From assembly GCF_002240355.1 (NCBI RefSeq), contig NZ_CP016353.1, positions 4,813,001 to 4,877,000 of the forward strand: a DNA stretch of 64,000 nt, read 5' to 3'. Within the stretch, counting starts at the first letter, position 1; the number at the start of each line of letters is the position of its first letter. Source of the stretch: Prauserella marina (GTDB taxonomy: Bacteria; Actinomycetota; Actinomycetes; Mycobacteriales; Pseudonocardiaceae). Position numbers and translations under genes: made by a program. The notes beneath the pieces were generated by a model, which saw nothing but the letters and a program-made list of their open reading frames with translations, had not been told where the DNA came from and did not search any database. This document shows, piece after piece, positions 6,107-15,800 of this stretch.

Positions 6107-8875
6107 CTACCCCCCTTCGGGGATCCCGATGGCGTCGAACAGCGTCACCGGCACGATCCGTTCTCTCGCGCCGATGGCCTCGATGACCTCACGAGCCCGC
6201 GCGGCGTGCTCGGCGGCCTCGGCCTCCCTGCCGAGCGCCCTCAGCGACCTCGCCGTTCTCGCGCGACATTCGGCCGTGCCGTATCCGTCACCCAGTTCCT
6301 CACACAGCGGCAGCAGCGTCATGGCACGCCGGAGCACGGCGTGCCGGTCTCCCCGTTCCTCGTGCACGCTCGACGCGAGGTTGGCGGTGCCGATCCTGCC
6401 GAGAAGGTTGCCGTCGTCGCGGTGAATCCGGTCCGATTTCTCCAGCAGGATCAGCGCGTTGTCCGGTTCGCCCCTGACCTGGTGGACGAGGGCGAGGTTG
6501 GCCAGCGCGGCCGCCTCCAGCCGGGAGTAGCCGTGTGCCACGGCGATGTCAGCCGCCTTCCGGCACGTCCGCTCCGCGTTGGCCACATCCCGTGTCAGCA
6601 CCAGCACGGCTGACTGGCTGAGCAGGGCCGTCACCTTGTCGAATTCCGCCTCGGCAAGCGTTTCAGCGCGCTTCGCCAGCCGCAGCGCCTCGGCGTGATT
6701 GCCTCGCTGCCGCTCGATGTCGGCGAACTGGGTCAGCGCGACCGGCTCCAGTTCGGGGCGGCCGGTCTCGGCGAGCGCGAGAACACGTGCCGCGAGCCGT
6801 TCGCGTTCCCCCCAGCGAAGGGTCAGATCGAAGTAGGGCGCGAGCGCGTGGACGAGCGGAGGGGCGAGTTCGGCTGCCCCGCGTTCGCGATGCGCCGTGA
6901 GCGCGGTGAAGACCTCGACGATGGGCCCGATCTCGGCGGCCAGCCAGTTCCGCGCCTCGCGGACCGAATCGAAACTCACCGGATCGAGAGCGGCGACGGA
7001 ACGGCCTTCCGGGAGACCGTACGGCGAGCGCGGTCCGGACAGCCGCTCCATCACACGTCTCACGGCGGCGAGATACCAGCGGCCCGCCCTCGACAACGCG
7101 TCGGCCATTTCCCCGTGCGGCAACGAGGACGCACGCTCCCTCGCCAGCACACCGGTGAGGTCGTGGAACCGGTAGCGGCCCGGCGAAGGGCTGAACACGA
7201 GCCGGGCGTCGGCAAGGGTTCGCAACGTCCGTTCGGCGCCCGTGAGCGGCACGCCGGTCAGCGCGGCGGCGAGCGCGGGCGTGTATTCGGGGCTTGGCAG
7301 CGCGCCGAGCAGATCGAACAGCGACCACGCGGCCGCGCTGTCGCCGCCCAGCCCGGCTTCCAGGCTCGTCCTCATGTCCATGTCGTCGTGGCACAGCTCG
7401 GCGAGCCTGCCGCGTTCGTCGCCGAGCAACTCCTCCCACGCGGCCAGCGACCAGTGCGGGTTCGCCGCCGCCCTGGCGCCGAGCACCCTGAGCGCCAGCG
7501 GGAGTCCTCCGCACAACCTCGCCATGCCGAGCGCGTGGCGCGGCTCGGCTGACACCGCGCGGGTTCCGATGAGCCTGGCGAGCAGGTCGACCGATTCGAC
7601 ATCGGACAACGGTTCCACCGGCACCCGCGGCGCCGAGGAGGGTCCGCCGCTCGGCGAGCGGCTGGTGACGATCGCGGCGCAACCGGGCTCCGATGGCAAC
7701 ACAGCGGCAACCTGGGAAAGACTGCCCGCGTTGTCGAGCACCAACAGCACCGGCCGCTCGCGAAGCCGTGCCCGGTACCGGCTCGCCAGGTCGTCGGCTT
7801 CCGCCTCGATTCCCAGTTGTCCCGCCAGCGACGCCAGTACCCCGGCTGAATCGACACCGCCGAGATCCAGGTAGGCGACACCACCGGGAAACCGGTCGGC
7901 GAACCGGGCAGCCGCGCGCAGCGCCACAGCGGATTTCCCTACCCCTGCCTGCCCGTGCAGCAGGCACGTCAGCGCGGCGCCTTCCGATTCGCGCAACGCG
8001 TCGAAGTGGCCGCCGAGTTCGGCGAGCACGTCGTCTCTTCCCACGACGTGCACCGGAGGCGGGGGGAGCGGGACCGCCTTGCCTTTCGCGACGGTGACCG
8101 GGGAGGCGACGCGATCGACCGCGAGGGCCTCGGTGTCTCCTCGCAGGATGGCCTGCTGGAGTTCCCGCAGCCGAGGTCCCGGTTCCACGCCCGATGTCGT
8201 GATGATGGTCGCGCGCATCCTGCGGAAACAGGCGATGGCCTCGGCAGCCCTCCCCGAGTGGTAGAGGGCGAGCATCAGCAGTGCACCGATGCGTTCGCGC
8301 CGGGGAAATTCCGCGTGCACACGTGCCAGCTCGGGGACGAGCCTCGCCGCTCTCCCCAGCCGCAGTTCCAGCTCGAAGCTCAACTCGGCAATGGGGAGGT
8401 AGCTCTCTTCGAGCCGGGGTCCCCACCAGGCCCGCAACGGAACGTCTCCGATGCCGAGCAGCGGAGGCCCTTCCCACAGCGCAAGCGCTTGCCGCGCGTG
8501 TTCGACGGCGGCGGCGGGCGAGGTGTCCGCCAGCACGTGCGCCCGCTCGCCGAGCCCGGCCAGCAAGGTGGCGTCGACCTGCCGGGGCGAGACGACGAGC
8601 TGATAGCCCGAGTGGGTACTGACGAGCGTGCCGTCGGGCAGCAGCGAGCGCAGCCTGCGGATGTAGTTGCGAATGGTCACCTTCGCCGACGAGGGCGGCG
8701 CGCCGCCCCACAGTTCCCCGGCGATGGCCGCGGTGGGAACGGGAGCGCGATCTCTCGACAGTAGTACGGCGATTACCGCTCGTTGCATCGGCGCGGTGAC
8801 GGGAACCGGAGCGCCTTCGCGCTCCACTCGTACCGGCCCCAGCACCGAGAAACGGAGCCCCGCCGGCCCGCTCAT
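6107..8875 (-). CDS. AfsR/SARP-type regulator: DNA-binding + BTAD + NB-ARC + TPR
   Basis: 922 residues; the ATG has GGAG 8 bases upstream. The N-terminal OmpR-like winged-helix domain (about 8-95, 'RFSVLGPVRVEREG...VTIRNYIRRLRSLL') is followed by a bacterial transcriptional activation domain (about 100-250), then a P-loop NTPase with Walker A 'GQAGVGKS' near residues 306-313 and 'RPVLLVLDNAG' as Walker B, then a TPR-rich C-terminus (about 620-920, for example 'EAALANLALVHQVRGEPDNAL'). This is the architecture of AfsR-like regulators, which activate secondary-metabolism or developmental genes after an NTP-dependent switch. The target is unknown; the same-strand vWA gene just downstream is a candidate for co-transcription. 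Confidence 0.92.
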   Translation of the reverse strand: MSGPAGLRFSVLGPVRVEREGAPVPVTAPMQRAVIAVLLSRDRAPVPTAAIAGELWGGAPPSSAKVTIRNYIRRLRSLLPDGTLVSTHSGYQLVVSPRQVDATLLAGLGERAHVLADTSPAAAVEHARQALALWEGPPLLGIGDVPLRAWWGPRLEESYLPIAELSFELELRLGRAARLVPELARVHAEFPRRERIGALLMLALYHSGRAAEAIACFRRMRATIITTSGVEPGPRLRELQQAILRGDTEALAVDRVASPVTVAKGKAVPLPPPPVHVVGRDDVLAELGGHFDALRESEGAALTCLLHGQAGVGKSAVALRAAARFADRFPGGVAYLDLGGVDSAGVLASLAGQLGIEAEADDLASRYRARLRERPVLLVLDNAGSLSQVAAVLPSEPGCAAIVTSRSPSGGPSSAPRVPVEPLSDVESVDLLARLIGTRAVSAEPRHALGMARLCGGLPLALRVLGARAAANPHWSLAAWEELLGDERGRLAELCHDDMDMRTSLEAGLGGDSAAAWSLFDLLGALPSPEYTPALAAALTGVPLTGAERTLRTLADARLVFSPSPGRYRFHDLTGVLARERASSLPHGEMADALSRAGRWYLAAVRRVMERLSGPRSPYGLPEGRSVAALDPVSFDSVREARNWLAAEIGPIVEVFTALTAHRERGAAELAPPLVHALAPYFDLTLRWGERERLAARVLALAETGRPELEPVALTQFADIERQRGNHAEALRLAKRAETLAEAEFDKVTALLSQSAVLVLTRDVANAERTCRKAADIAVAHGYSRLEAAALANLALVHQVRGEPDNALILLEKSDRIHRDDGNLLGRIGTANLASSVHEERGDRHAVLRRAMTLLPLCEELGDGYGTAECRARTARSLRALGREAEAAEHAARAREVIEAIGARERIVPVTLFDAIGIPEGG

Positions 8876-8940
8876 CCGGCGAACTCCGGATACGGCCCGC
8901 GCCCGGCCCGGGTAGCCGTCCCCCGCATCATGCCGGGACC

Positions 8941-9141
8941 CTAGCCGATCAGCCCACGGCGACCGGCCGATCGCATCAGGTGATCAAGGATCACCCTTGC
9001 CGGATGCGGCACGCCGAACGCTTCGAGAGTCCACAAAGGACGCCCGGTGCGGGAGCGAACGTCATCGCCTGCGGTTTCGACTGCCAGAAAGCCGCCGTCA
9101 AGCCCGTAGTTGACCAGTACCACACCCGACGAATCGGACAT
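8941..9141 (-). CDS. Possible small ORF of unknown function
   Basis: 66 residues from an ATG (MSDSSGVVLVNYGLDGGF...) to a TAG. Third-position GC is only moderate (about two thirds by eye), below neighbouring genes, and no clear ribosome site precedes it. The protein has no membrane segment and I recognise no domain. It ends 65 bases before the regulator start at 8875 on the same strand, so it could be a small first gene of that transcript, a remnant, or chance. Confidence 0.22.
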   Translation of the reverse strand: MSDSSGVVLVNYGLDGGFLAVETAGDDVRSRTGRPLWTLEAFGVPHPARVILDHLMRSAGRRGLIG

Positions 9142-9570
9142 GAGCTCTGTGACCTGGTAGTTTTCGGGTCAGCAAATGGAAGGAGGTGCCAATCAAGTGC
9201 CAGCGAGAGCCGCGAAGCTGGACCGAGCCGAGAGAGACCGTTCGCTGGACCGCTGTCCGACGAGCCGGACAAGGACTTGTGTGCCCATCACCGACGACCC
9301 TGACCCGCATTCCCGCGGACACCTCGGCCCCCAGTCGGCGCCGAATATCGTGAGCAAAGCAAACGATATCGCACAGGGGCCCCTCCCGCAAAGGAAAGAG
9401 CACCAGCGAAAACGCGAGCTCACGTGTCTCGTGCCGCCTCGAAGATCCTTCCCGTGATCAGCACGATCACCAGCACAGACACCATGGCCGGTGCGGCCGG
9501 AAAACCCGTTGTGGACATTCACTAGACTGCCCACCGCGAAGGGTCTCTCCGGCTGTCCCGGCGTCAAGCT

Positions 9571-9587
9571 CCCCGCTTCCTCCGGGG
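9571..9587. other. Small GC hairpin in the gene-poor interval
   Basis: CCCCG (9571-9575) and CGGGG (9583-9587) enclose CTTCCTC. The surrounding words resemble the subterminal hairpins of IS200/IS605-type elements, but no transposase or second end is visible. Confidence 0.25.
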
Positions 9588-9650
9588 CGTGGAATCAGTA
9601 CGTGCCATCACGACTGGCGCGTTCCAGCCCTGCTTTCATGATCGGATACC

Positions 9651-9672
9651 TCGCTGACATGTCGCTGACACT
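9651..9672 (+). promoter_or_regulatory. 11-bp-period direct repeats, candidate SARP-type binding site
   Basis: TCGCTGACATG (9651-9661) is followed directly by TCGCTGACACT (9662-9672): two identical heptamers TCGCTGA separated by four bases. SARP regulators are known to bind heptameric direct repeats with this 11-bp spacing in front of the promoters they activate. The site lies about 120 bases before the GTG of the AfsR-like gene at 9793, so auto- or cross-regulation by either neighbouring regulator is plausible. Confidence 0.45.
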
Positions 9673-9792
9673 CTTCTGTCACTTCGGGCCGGGCAGATCC
9701 GGCCCTCCACTCCTCGTCCAGGGGCGATCACTCAGCGTGCTACTGGACGGCTGTGGACAGAACACCGTGTCGGGTAGCCAGGGGCGGCTGCC

Positions 9793-12700
9793 GTGACCGG
9801 GCCCGCTGGTTCGCTGCGGCGGATCGACAAGCTGATTCAGGAGTTTCGCCGCAGGGCGGGGATGACGCAGCAGCAGGCAGCGGAACTGGCCGGGGTGAGC
9901 CTCGCCGGACTACGTGACCTCGAACAGGGCAGGGTCGCCAAGCCGAGGGTCGCGACGCTGCGCAGGCTCGCGACCGCGCTCGCGCTGTCCGCCGACGAAA
10001 CCGACGAACTCATCGGGCTCTCGCTGAACACTCAGATCCCGGGCTACGACCTGTGGGTCCAGGTACTCGGCCCGCTGTCGGCCCAGGTCGCCGGTGCCGC
10101 CGTCGATCCTGGTTCGGCACGCCGGAGGATGCTGCTCGGACTGCTGGCACTCGCCCCGAACGAACCCGTCGCCCGCGATTCGCTGCTGGAATGGTTGTGG
10201 GACTCGGAACCGCCGGAGACCGCGGTCGCGCTGTTGCAGACCGACGTGTCCCGGCTGCGCCGCAGACTGCTGCCCCGCAAACCGGATGCCTCAGCCAACA
10301 GGCTCGTGATCGCCACCCAGTCCGGATACCAGCTCACCCTTGGCGACCAGCAACTCGACCTGCTGGCTTTCCGCAAGCTGGCCTCGGCTGCCGCCGAGTC
10401 GCGTAAGCAGGGTGATCTGGTCGGTGCGTGTGAGCAGTTCAAACAAGCGGTGAACCTCTGGCGCGGCGAACCGCTGACGAACCTGCCCGCGCTGCGCGTG
10501 CACCCCGCCACGGTCGCCCTCGGCCGCGAACGCCAAGCCCTCGTCCTCGACTACGCCAGCACCGCCGGCGAACTCGGCCGCCACAGCGAAGTACTGCCCT
10601 TCCTCCGCGACGTCGCCGAATCCGACCCACTCCACGAAAACATCCACGCCGCACTCATGATCGCCCTCGCCGGCAGCGGACAACAAGCCGCCGCCCTATC
10701 GGTCTTCACCGACCTACGCAACCGCCTCGCCACCGAACTCGGCGCCGACCCCGGCCACGAACTCGCCCAAGCACACCAACGCGTCCTCCGCCACGACCTC
10801 ACCCGCAGCGAACAACCCGCCACCGCCACCCGCGCCCACCGCCAACTCCCCCGCGACATCGCCGACTTCACCGGCCGCGAAACCGAACTCTCCGTCCTCC
10901 AAGCCCGCGCCGCCCGCAACGCCGAACACCACACCGCCACCACCATCGCCAACATCGTCGGCATGGCAGGCGTCGGCAAAACCCGCCTCGCCGTCCGCCT
11001 AGCCCACCAACTCCTCGCCGCAGGCAAATACGGCGACCAGCAACTCTACGTCGACCTCCACGGCCACGCACCCCAACCACCCGCCGACCCCAACACCGTG
11101 CTGGCCTCCTTCCTGCACCTCCTCGACGTCCCCGGCGATCAGATCCCGCAAGACCTCGACAGCAGGGCCGCCCTCTACCGCGACCGCCTCCACGGCAAGA
11201 ACGCACTGGTACTGCTCGACAACGCCGCCACAGCCGAGCAGGTACTCCCCCTCCTCCCAGCCGGGGCAACCCACCTCGTCCTGGTCACCAGCCGCAGAAC
11301 GCTCGCCCTCGACGGCACCCACACCCTCCCCCTCGACGTCCTCAGCCCCACCGACGCCAAAGCACTCCTCGTCCAGATCGTCGGACCCCAACGCGTCAAC
11401 GCCGAACCCACCGGAGCCCGCGACGTCGTCGAACTCTGCGGCCGACTCCCCCTCGCGGTCGCACTGGTCGCCCACCGCCTCCAAGCACGACCCGCGTGGA
11501 GATTCGAAGACCTCGCCCTCCGCCTCCACGAAGCAAGCGACCGCATGAGCGAACTCGCCGCCGGAACCCGCCGAGTCCGCGCCGCCTTCGACCTCTCCTA
11601 CCAAGCACTCACCACCGAAGCACAAACCGTGTTCCGACTCCTCGGCCTCCACCCCGGCGAGGACTTCACCGCCGCGTCGACGGCCGCGCTGGCCGGACAC
11701 ACCCCCACCCACACCCGACGAGTCCTCGACCACCTCGTCGACGAACACCTCGTCATGGTCACCAACGGCGACCGCTACCGCCTCCACGACCTACTCAAGG
11801 ACTACGCCCGCGACCTCATCAGCGCCGAGGACATCGGCTACCGCAGGAAAGCGCTGCGCAGGCTGCTCCGCTGGTTCTCGCACTCCGCGGTAGCGGCGCG
11901 GGCGCGGCTGCTTCCCGACGACCCGCTCTTGTTGCCCGCGTGGAGTGAGGGCGCGGAGCATCTTCCCATCTTCGCCAACGAGGACGCGGCCTTCCGCTGG
12001 CTGGAGGCGGAAAGCGCGACGCTCGTGAGCGCGCTGCCCGCCGCGCTCGAACACGGGCTCCCCGGGGCCGCGTGGCGGCTCTCCGTCGCGTTGCAGGCTC
12101 ATTTCCGGTTCACGAGCGATCGGAGTGTGTGGCTGGACGTCGCCAAGACCGGGCTGGCGGCGGCGAGGGCTGCCGAAAACAAGCAGGGCGAGGGCTGGAC
12201 GCTCAACGACCTCGGCGTCGCCTATGCCGAGACCGGCGACATGGACAGGGCGGCCGAGTTGTTCGCCGAGTCGATCGCGATCCGCACCGAACTCGGGGAA
12301 TTGCAGACTCTCGGGCGGGTGCTCGGCAACTCCGCGATCGTGCACGCGTTCAAGGACGAGTTCGCAACCGCCATCAGCGAGTTCGAGCGGGCTCGCGAGA
12401 TCGCGAGGGACGTCGGCGACGTCTTCTTCGAGATCGGAGTGGTGAACAACCTCGGCGAGACCTACCAGAGAGCAGGCCGCTACGACGAGGCGATCGCACA
12501 ATTCCGCGAGGGCATCGCGATGTCCGACAAAGCGGGGCACACGCGCAACAGAGCGCTCAGCCTGCACGGGCTCGGTAGCGCGTTGGCCCGGCTCGGGCAC
12601 CACTCCGAGGCGATGGAGCCGTTGCGGGAAGCCATCGACATCCACCACAGGGCGAAGTCGAGGGCCGACGAGGCGGAAACCTTGCAGACGCTCGGCAACG

Positions 12701-12834
12701 TCCTGCGTGAACTGGGTGACGAGGCCGGCGCGATCGGCTGCTGGGAACAGGCGCTGACCCTGCTCGAACAGATCGCGCACTCCAGGGCGGCCGAGGTACG
12801 GAAGCTGCTCGACAACGCCGTGCTCAGCGCGTAG
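9793..12834 (+). CDS. XRE-HTH + AfsR/SARP regulator with NB-ARC and TPR
   Basis: 1013 residues from a GTG with AGGGG about 10 bases upstream. Domains: Cro/C1-type helix-turn-helix (about 10-70, 'MTQQQAAELAGVSLAGLRDLEQG'), an OmpR-like DNA-binding domain (about 80-185), BTAD (about 190-335), NB-ARC ATPase with Walker A 'GMAGVGKT' near residue 390 and 'NALVLLDNAA' as Walker B, a winged helix with 'YRLHDLLKDYAR', then tetratricopeptide repeats (about 790-1000; for example 'EGWTLNDLGVAYAETGDMDRA'). Compared with the regulator at 6107-8875 it has an extra N-terminal HTH. It should be a cytoplasmic, nucleotide-gated transcription activator. Bases about 10490-11815 have strikingly C-ended codons unlike the two ends, suggesting a mosaic gene. 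It converges on the giant gene, from which it is separated by 59 bases. Confidence 0.93.
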   Translation: MTGPAGSLRRIDKLIQEFRRRAGMTQQQAAELAGVSLAGLRDLEQGRVAKPRVATLRRLATALALSADETDELIGLSLNTQIPGYDLWVQVLGPLSAQVAGAAVDPGSARRRMLLGLLALAPNEPVARDSLLEWLWDSEPPETAVALLQTDVSRLRRRLLPRKPDASANRLVIATQSGYQLTLGDQQLDLLAFRKLASAAAESRKQGDLVGACEQFKQAVNLWRGEPLTNLPALRVHPATVALGRERQALVLDYASTAGELGRHSEVLPFLRDVAESDPLHENIHAALMIALAGSGQQAAALSVFTDLRNRLATELGADPGHELAQAHQRVLRHDLTRSEQPATATRAHRQLPRDIADFTGRETELSVLQARAARNAEHHTATTIANIVGMAGVGKTRLAVRLAHQLLAAGKYGDQQLYVDLHGHAPQPPADPNTVLASFLHLLDVPGDQIPQDLDSRAALYRDRLHGKNALVLLDNAATAEQVLPLLPAGATHLVLVTSRRTLALDGTHTLPLDVLSPTDAKALLVQIVGPQRVNAEPTGARDVVELCGRLPLAVALVAHRLQARPAWRFEDLALRLHEASDRMSELAAGTRRVRAAFDLSYQALTTEAQTVFRLLGLHPGEDFTAASTAALAGHTPTHTRRVLDHLVDEHLVMVTNGDRYRLHDLLKDYARDLISAEDIGYRRKALRRLLRWFSHSAVAARARLLPDDPLLLPAWSEGAEHLPIFANEDAAFRWLEAESATLVSALPAALEHGLPGAAWRLSVALQAHFRFTSDRSVWLDVAKTGLAAARAAENKQGEGWTLNDLGVAYAETGDMDRAAELFAESIAIRTELGELQTLGRVLGNSAIVHAFKDEFATAISEFERAREIARDVGDVFFEIGVVNNLGETYQRAGRYDEAIAQFREGIAMSDKAGHTRNRALSLHGLGSALARLGHHSEAMEPLREAIDIHHRAKSRADEAETLQTLGNVLRELGDEAGAIGCWEQALTLLEQIAHSRAAEVRKLLDNAVLSA

Positions 12835-12848
12835 TCCTCGACGAGGGC

Positions 12849-12875
12849 GTGCCCCGCGGATACCACCGCAGGCAC
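12849..12875. terminator. Hairpin between convergent regulator and giant gene
   Basis: Arms GTGCC (12849-12853) + GCGG (12856-12859) pair with CCGC (12866-12869) + GGCAC (12871-12875), nine pairs with a small 2/1 bulge and a six-base loop. It is the only fold seen in the 59-bp gap between the stop at 12834 (+) and the stop at 12894 (-), so it could stop both transcripts. Confidence 0.5.
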
Positions 12876-12893
12876 ACTTGTGTCTACAGTGGA

Positions 12894-15800
12894 CTAATCC
12901 GGCCTGCCGCCGATGCCGGGCGGCGTCAGGGGTGGTGGCCGCAGGAACGGCGGCGGCTTCTCCTCGCTCGCCGTGCGGAACGACCACGGGGTCCGGTCGA
13001 TCTCGCGGGAGAGGCCCGCCTTGTCGGCGAGCGCGACGTAATCGGGGTAGATCTTCTCGGCGATCAGTTCGTTCAGGCCGTCCAGGATCTCGTAGATCAT
13101 CTGGGCGCGCAGCGGCGAGATGGGCTTACCGTCCCAGTTCGCCAGCAGGTTCAGCAGGTCACCGACAAGCACGCCCCGCTTCTGGTACCAAGCTCGGGTC
13201 GCGGAAGTGGTGTAGGCCGATCCCGCGGCGATGGCGATAGGCAGCACCAGCCCACCCGGCTGGAAAGGGCCTTCCTTCGTGACATCCAGAATGCCACGTC
13301 GCACCACACCGGCAGCCCCAGCCATCCCCAATTCCCACGACGACAGCGTGGCCAGCCCCGGTATACCGATCGAGATCTTGTGGAACCCCTCGGCGAGAAC
13401 TCCCAGTGCCGCGAGCAGTTCGGGATACCCGGCGGCCGCGTCGGCGGCGCTGACGGCAGCGACCGCGTTCGAATCGACGTTGTTGGGCCACACCCTGGTG
13501 GGCTCTCCCGGAACAGGGGCGACGAACCGCACGAACATCTCGTGCGGATGCTGTCCCAGCAGGGCCGCGCCGATGTTGCCCGGACCCGGCCGCCGGATCT
13601 TGTCGACGAGCAGTCTCGCCTCCCTGTCCCCGATCAGCTCGACCTTCCTGACGTGGGGAATCTTGCCGGCCAGCTCACCGCTCTCGACGAGCTCACGGAA
13701 TCCTTCGATATTCCAGGACCCCTCACCGCTTTCCCGTTCGAGCAGATCGCGGTACCAGGCCCGGTCGGCTTCCGTGACGAACTCGGGATGCCGTTCATGC
13801 AGTTCGGCTGTCGCCCGCACGAACCGCAAAGTCCTGGCGATCGCGATCCGCACGTAGTCGTCCATCATGCGGCCGGTCGGGGTCTTGGTGTCCACCGGAA
13901 CGAGCCCGCCGTCGATTCCCTTCGCCGCACTCTCGCGGGGAGCCTTCGCGCCGAACGCGGCATCGACGAGTGCCTGCAAGAAGCGGAACGCGTCGCTGCC
14001 GGCGGAGGTCCGCGCCTGCGATCGCTGTTGTTCGGTCGCGGTGGGGTCCTGACCGGTGACGAGGTAGGAATAAAGCGCGTTGGGCCCCCCTTCCGGCAGG
14101 GTCGTCCAGCCTGCCTGCCTGACCACCTGGCCGACGGCGATCGGCTGTAACCTTCCCTCCCTGTCGATGATCTGGCCGAGCACTTCGCCGAGCCGGGCGT
14201 TGCGCTCGCGGGCCGTCGAGTAGCGCGGCAACGCCATCAGCAGCAGCCGGTCGCCCACCCCGTACGTCTTGTGCACGGTGGACGGTGAGAAATCAGTGGG
14301 AATATCGGGATCGTGGCTGAGCCGGATGGTGACCTTGACCGCACGATCGAAACGGAATTCCCCTTTTCGCCTTGGTTTGTGCGTCTCGATCACCACGTTC
14401 GGCTCACCGGTGGCGGCGTTTTTCTCGACCGCGACGGAACGCACCTGCCGCGCGGTCGCGTGTGCGACGAGGTCCTCGGCAGCCGATTCGAGCAAGGTGC
14501 CCGGATCGTCATCCAGCCGCCGCTCCTGCCCGTCAAGGCTCTCCGGGGGGAGGTGCGCCTCGGCTTCTCTCGACATGCGGTCCAGGAGCTCGGTAACGCC
14601 AGCCAATGCGGCAACGGCCCGCTCCGCGATGTCCTGCCCGGTCACCGGACCGTCCGGTTTCCCGTCGCCCAGCCGTGCTCTGCGGGCGTCCTCCCAGATC
14701 TGTCTCGCCAACGACCATTCACGGAAGTCCTTGTAGCCGGTGAGGGCGATGCTCAGCCGCCAGCCGAAATTTCCGCCGAGCGCCTGCATCACCAGATTGG
14801 CTGTTTTGGTGACCAGACCGAATGACAGCGTCACGAGAATCTGCACGAGGAACGGCCAGATCTGGACCAGCACCATCGTCTTCAGGATGATCGCCCGCCA
14901 CAACAGGCGCGCCTCGAACAATCCGGAGAGCAACTGACCTGACAACGTGTGCCACAGCATGTCGTCGTCGGCATCGGCCAGCCGCGACGAGTGCGGGTAC
15001 ACCACGGTGACCTCAAGTTCGCCCTTGCCACGAGCGAAACCGCGCACCATTCGCTGCGTCGCGTACAGCCCCGTTCCGGCCGCCACCCGGATGTTGATCC
15101 GGATCCCCGGCCCCAGAATGAGCCGAATCGTCTCGTTCTCGGCATCCCACCGCGCGTCCCGGGCACTCCCGATCAACTCGCGGTAGCTGCCCTGGTCCAG
15201 CAGGTCGGGGGGAAGCGGACGGCCAGGCGTCTCTTCCGCTCCCAGGGCGGCGGCCAGCTCCGGTACAAGCGCCCGGACCCGGGCGTCGATCCGTTTCCGT
15301 TGAGTGGGGGTGGCGGGTTCCGACAGCATCTCCGCGGTTTCCGGCAGGTTGATCCCGCGTTCCTCGGCGAAACCGTCCCACTTGCGCACGGAATCGTGTG
15401 CTGTCCTGGTGATCCTGCGTAGGCCGGGACCATGATGCCCGCCACGCCAACTCGCCGCCATCCTTCTGGCCTGATCGCTTGCGATGGCGAACTGCCCCTT
15501 GTAGGTGTGCGTGAGCGAACCTTGGACCAATGCCATATAACCGAACTGGCCGAGCGCCGCGAGCAGCAGCAGCGGGTCGGCCCCCAGGGTCATGTATCCG
15601 AGACCGAAGCCCGCGACGGTACCTGCTATTGCCCCGATGCCCTCATCACGAGCCATCTTGAGGAAAACCGCGGGTGACGGCAGCGGCATCACATATCCGC
15701 GGATCTCCCGGCGAATCAGGTCGGTGAGGGCGGCGTCGGCTTCGGCGATCGTCTCATGGCCGGTGTCCAGCACCAGCCTGCGGCTGCCTTCCACCCAGGC

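Larger units (their letters stand above)
8876..9792. other. Gene-poor interval between two divergent AfsR-like regulators
   Basis: No convincing gene fills these 917 bases. Base composition is less GC-rich and codon-position bias is weak in all frames. Contents that can be named: a possible 66-codon ORF on the minus strand (8941-9141), a small hairpin CCCCG/CGGGG at 9571-9587, and two direct repeats at 9651-9672 before the gene at 9793. It probably holds the two divergent promoters plus decayed DNA. Confidence 0.6.

Noticed and set aside
4065-6425. 786-codon open frame on the plus strand
   Set aside because: Arg/Gly/His-rich composition typical of antisense GC-rich frames; it runs opposite the clear vWA gene and into the regulator gene.
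6663-8711. 682-codon open frame on the minus strand
   Set aside because: A different frame of the same strand as the AfsR-like gene at 6107-8875; low complexity in Arg/Ala/Gly and no domain.
9561-9600. IS200/IS605 element end
   Set aside because: Only one short hairpin with loose similarity; no transposase, TnpB or second end.
9491-9796. 101-codon plus-strand ORF before the AfsR-like gene
   Set aside because: Weak codon bias, no recognisable domain, and it overlaps the candidate regulatory repeats and the start of the gene at 9793.
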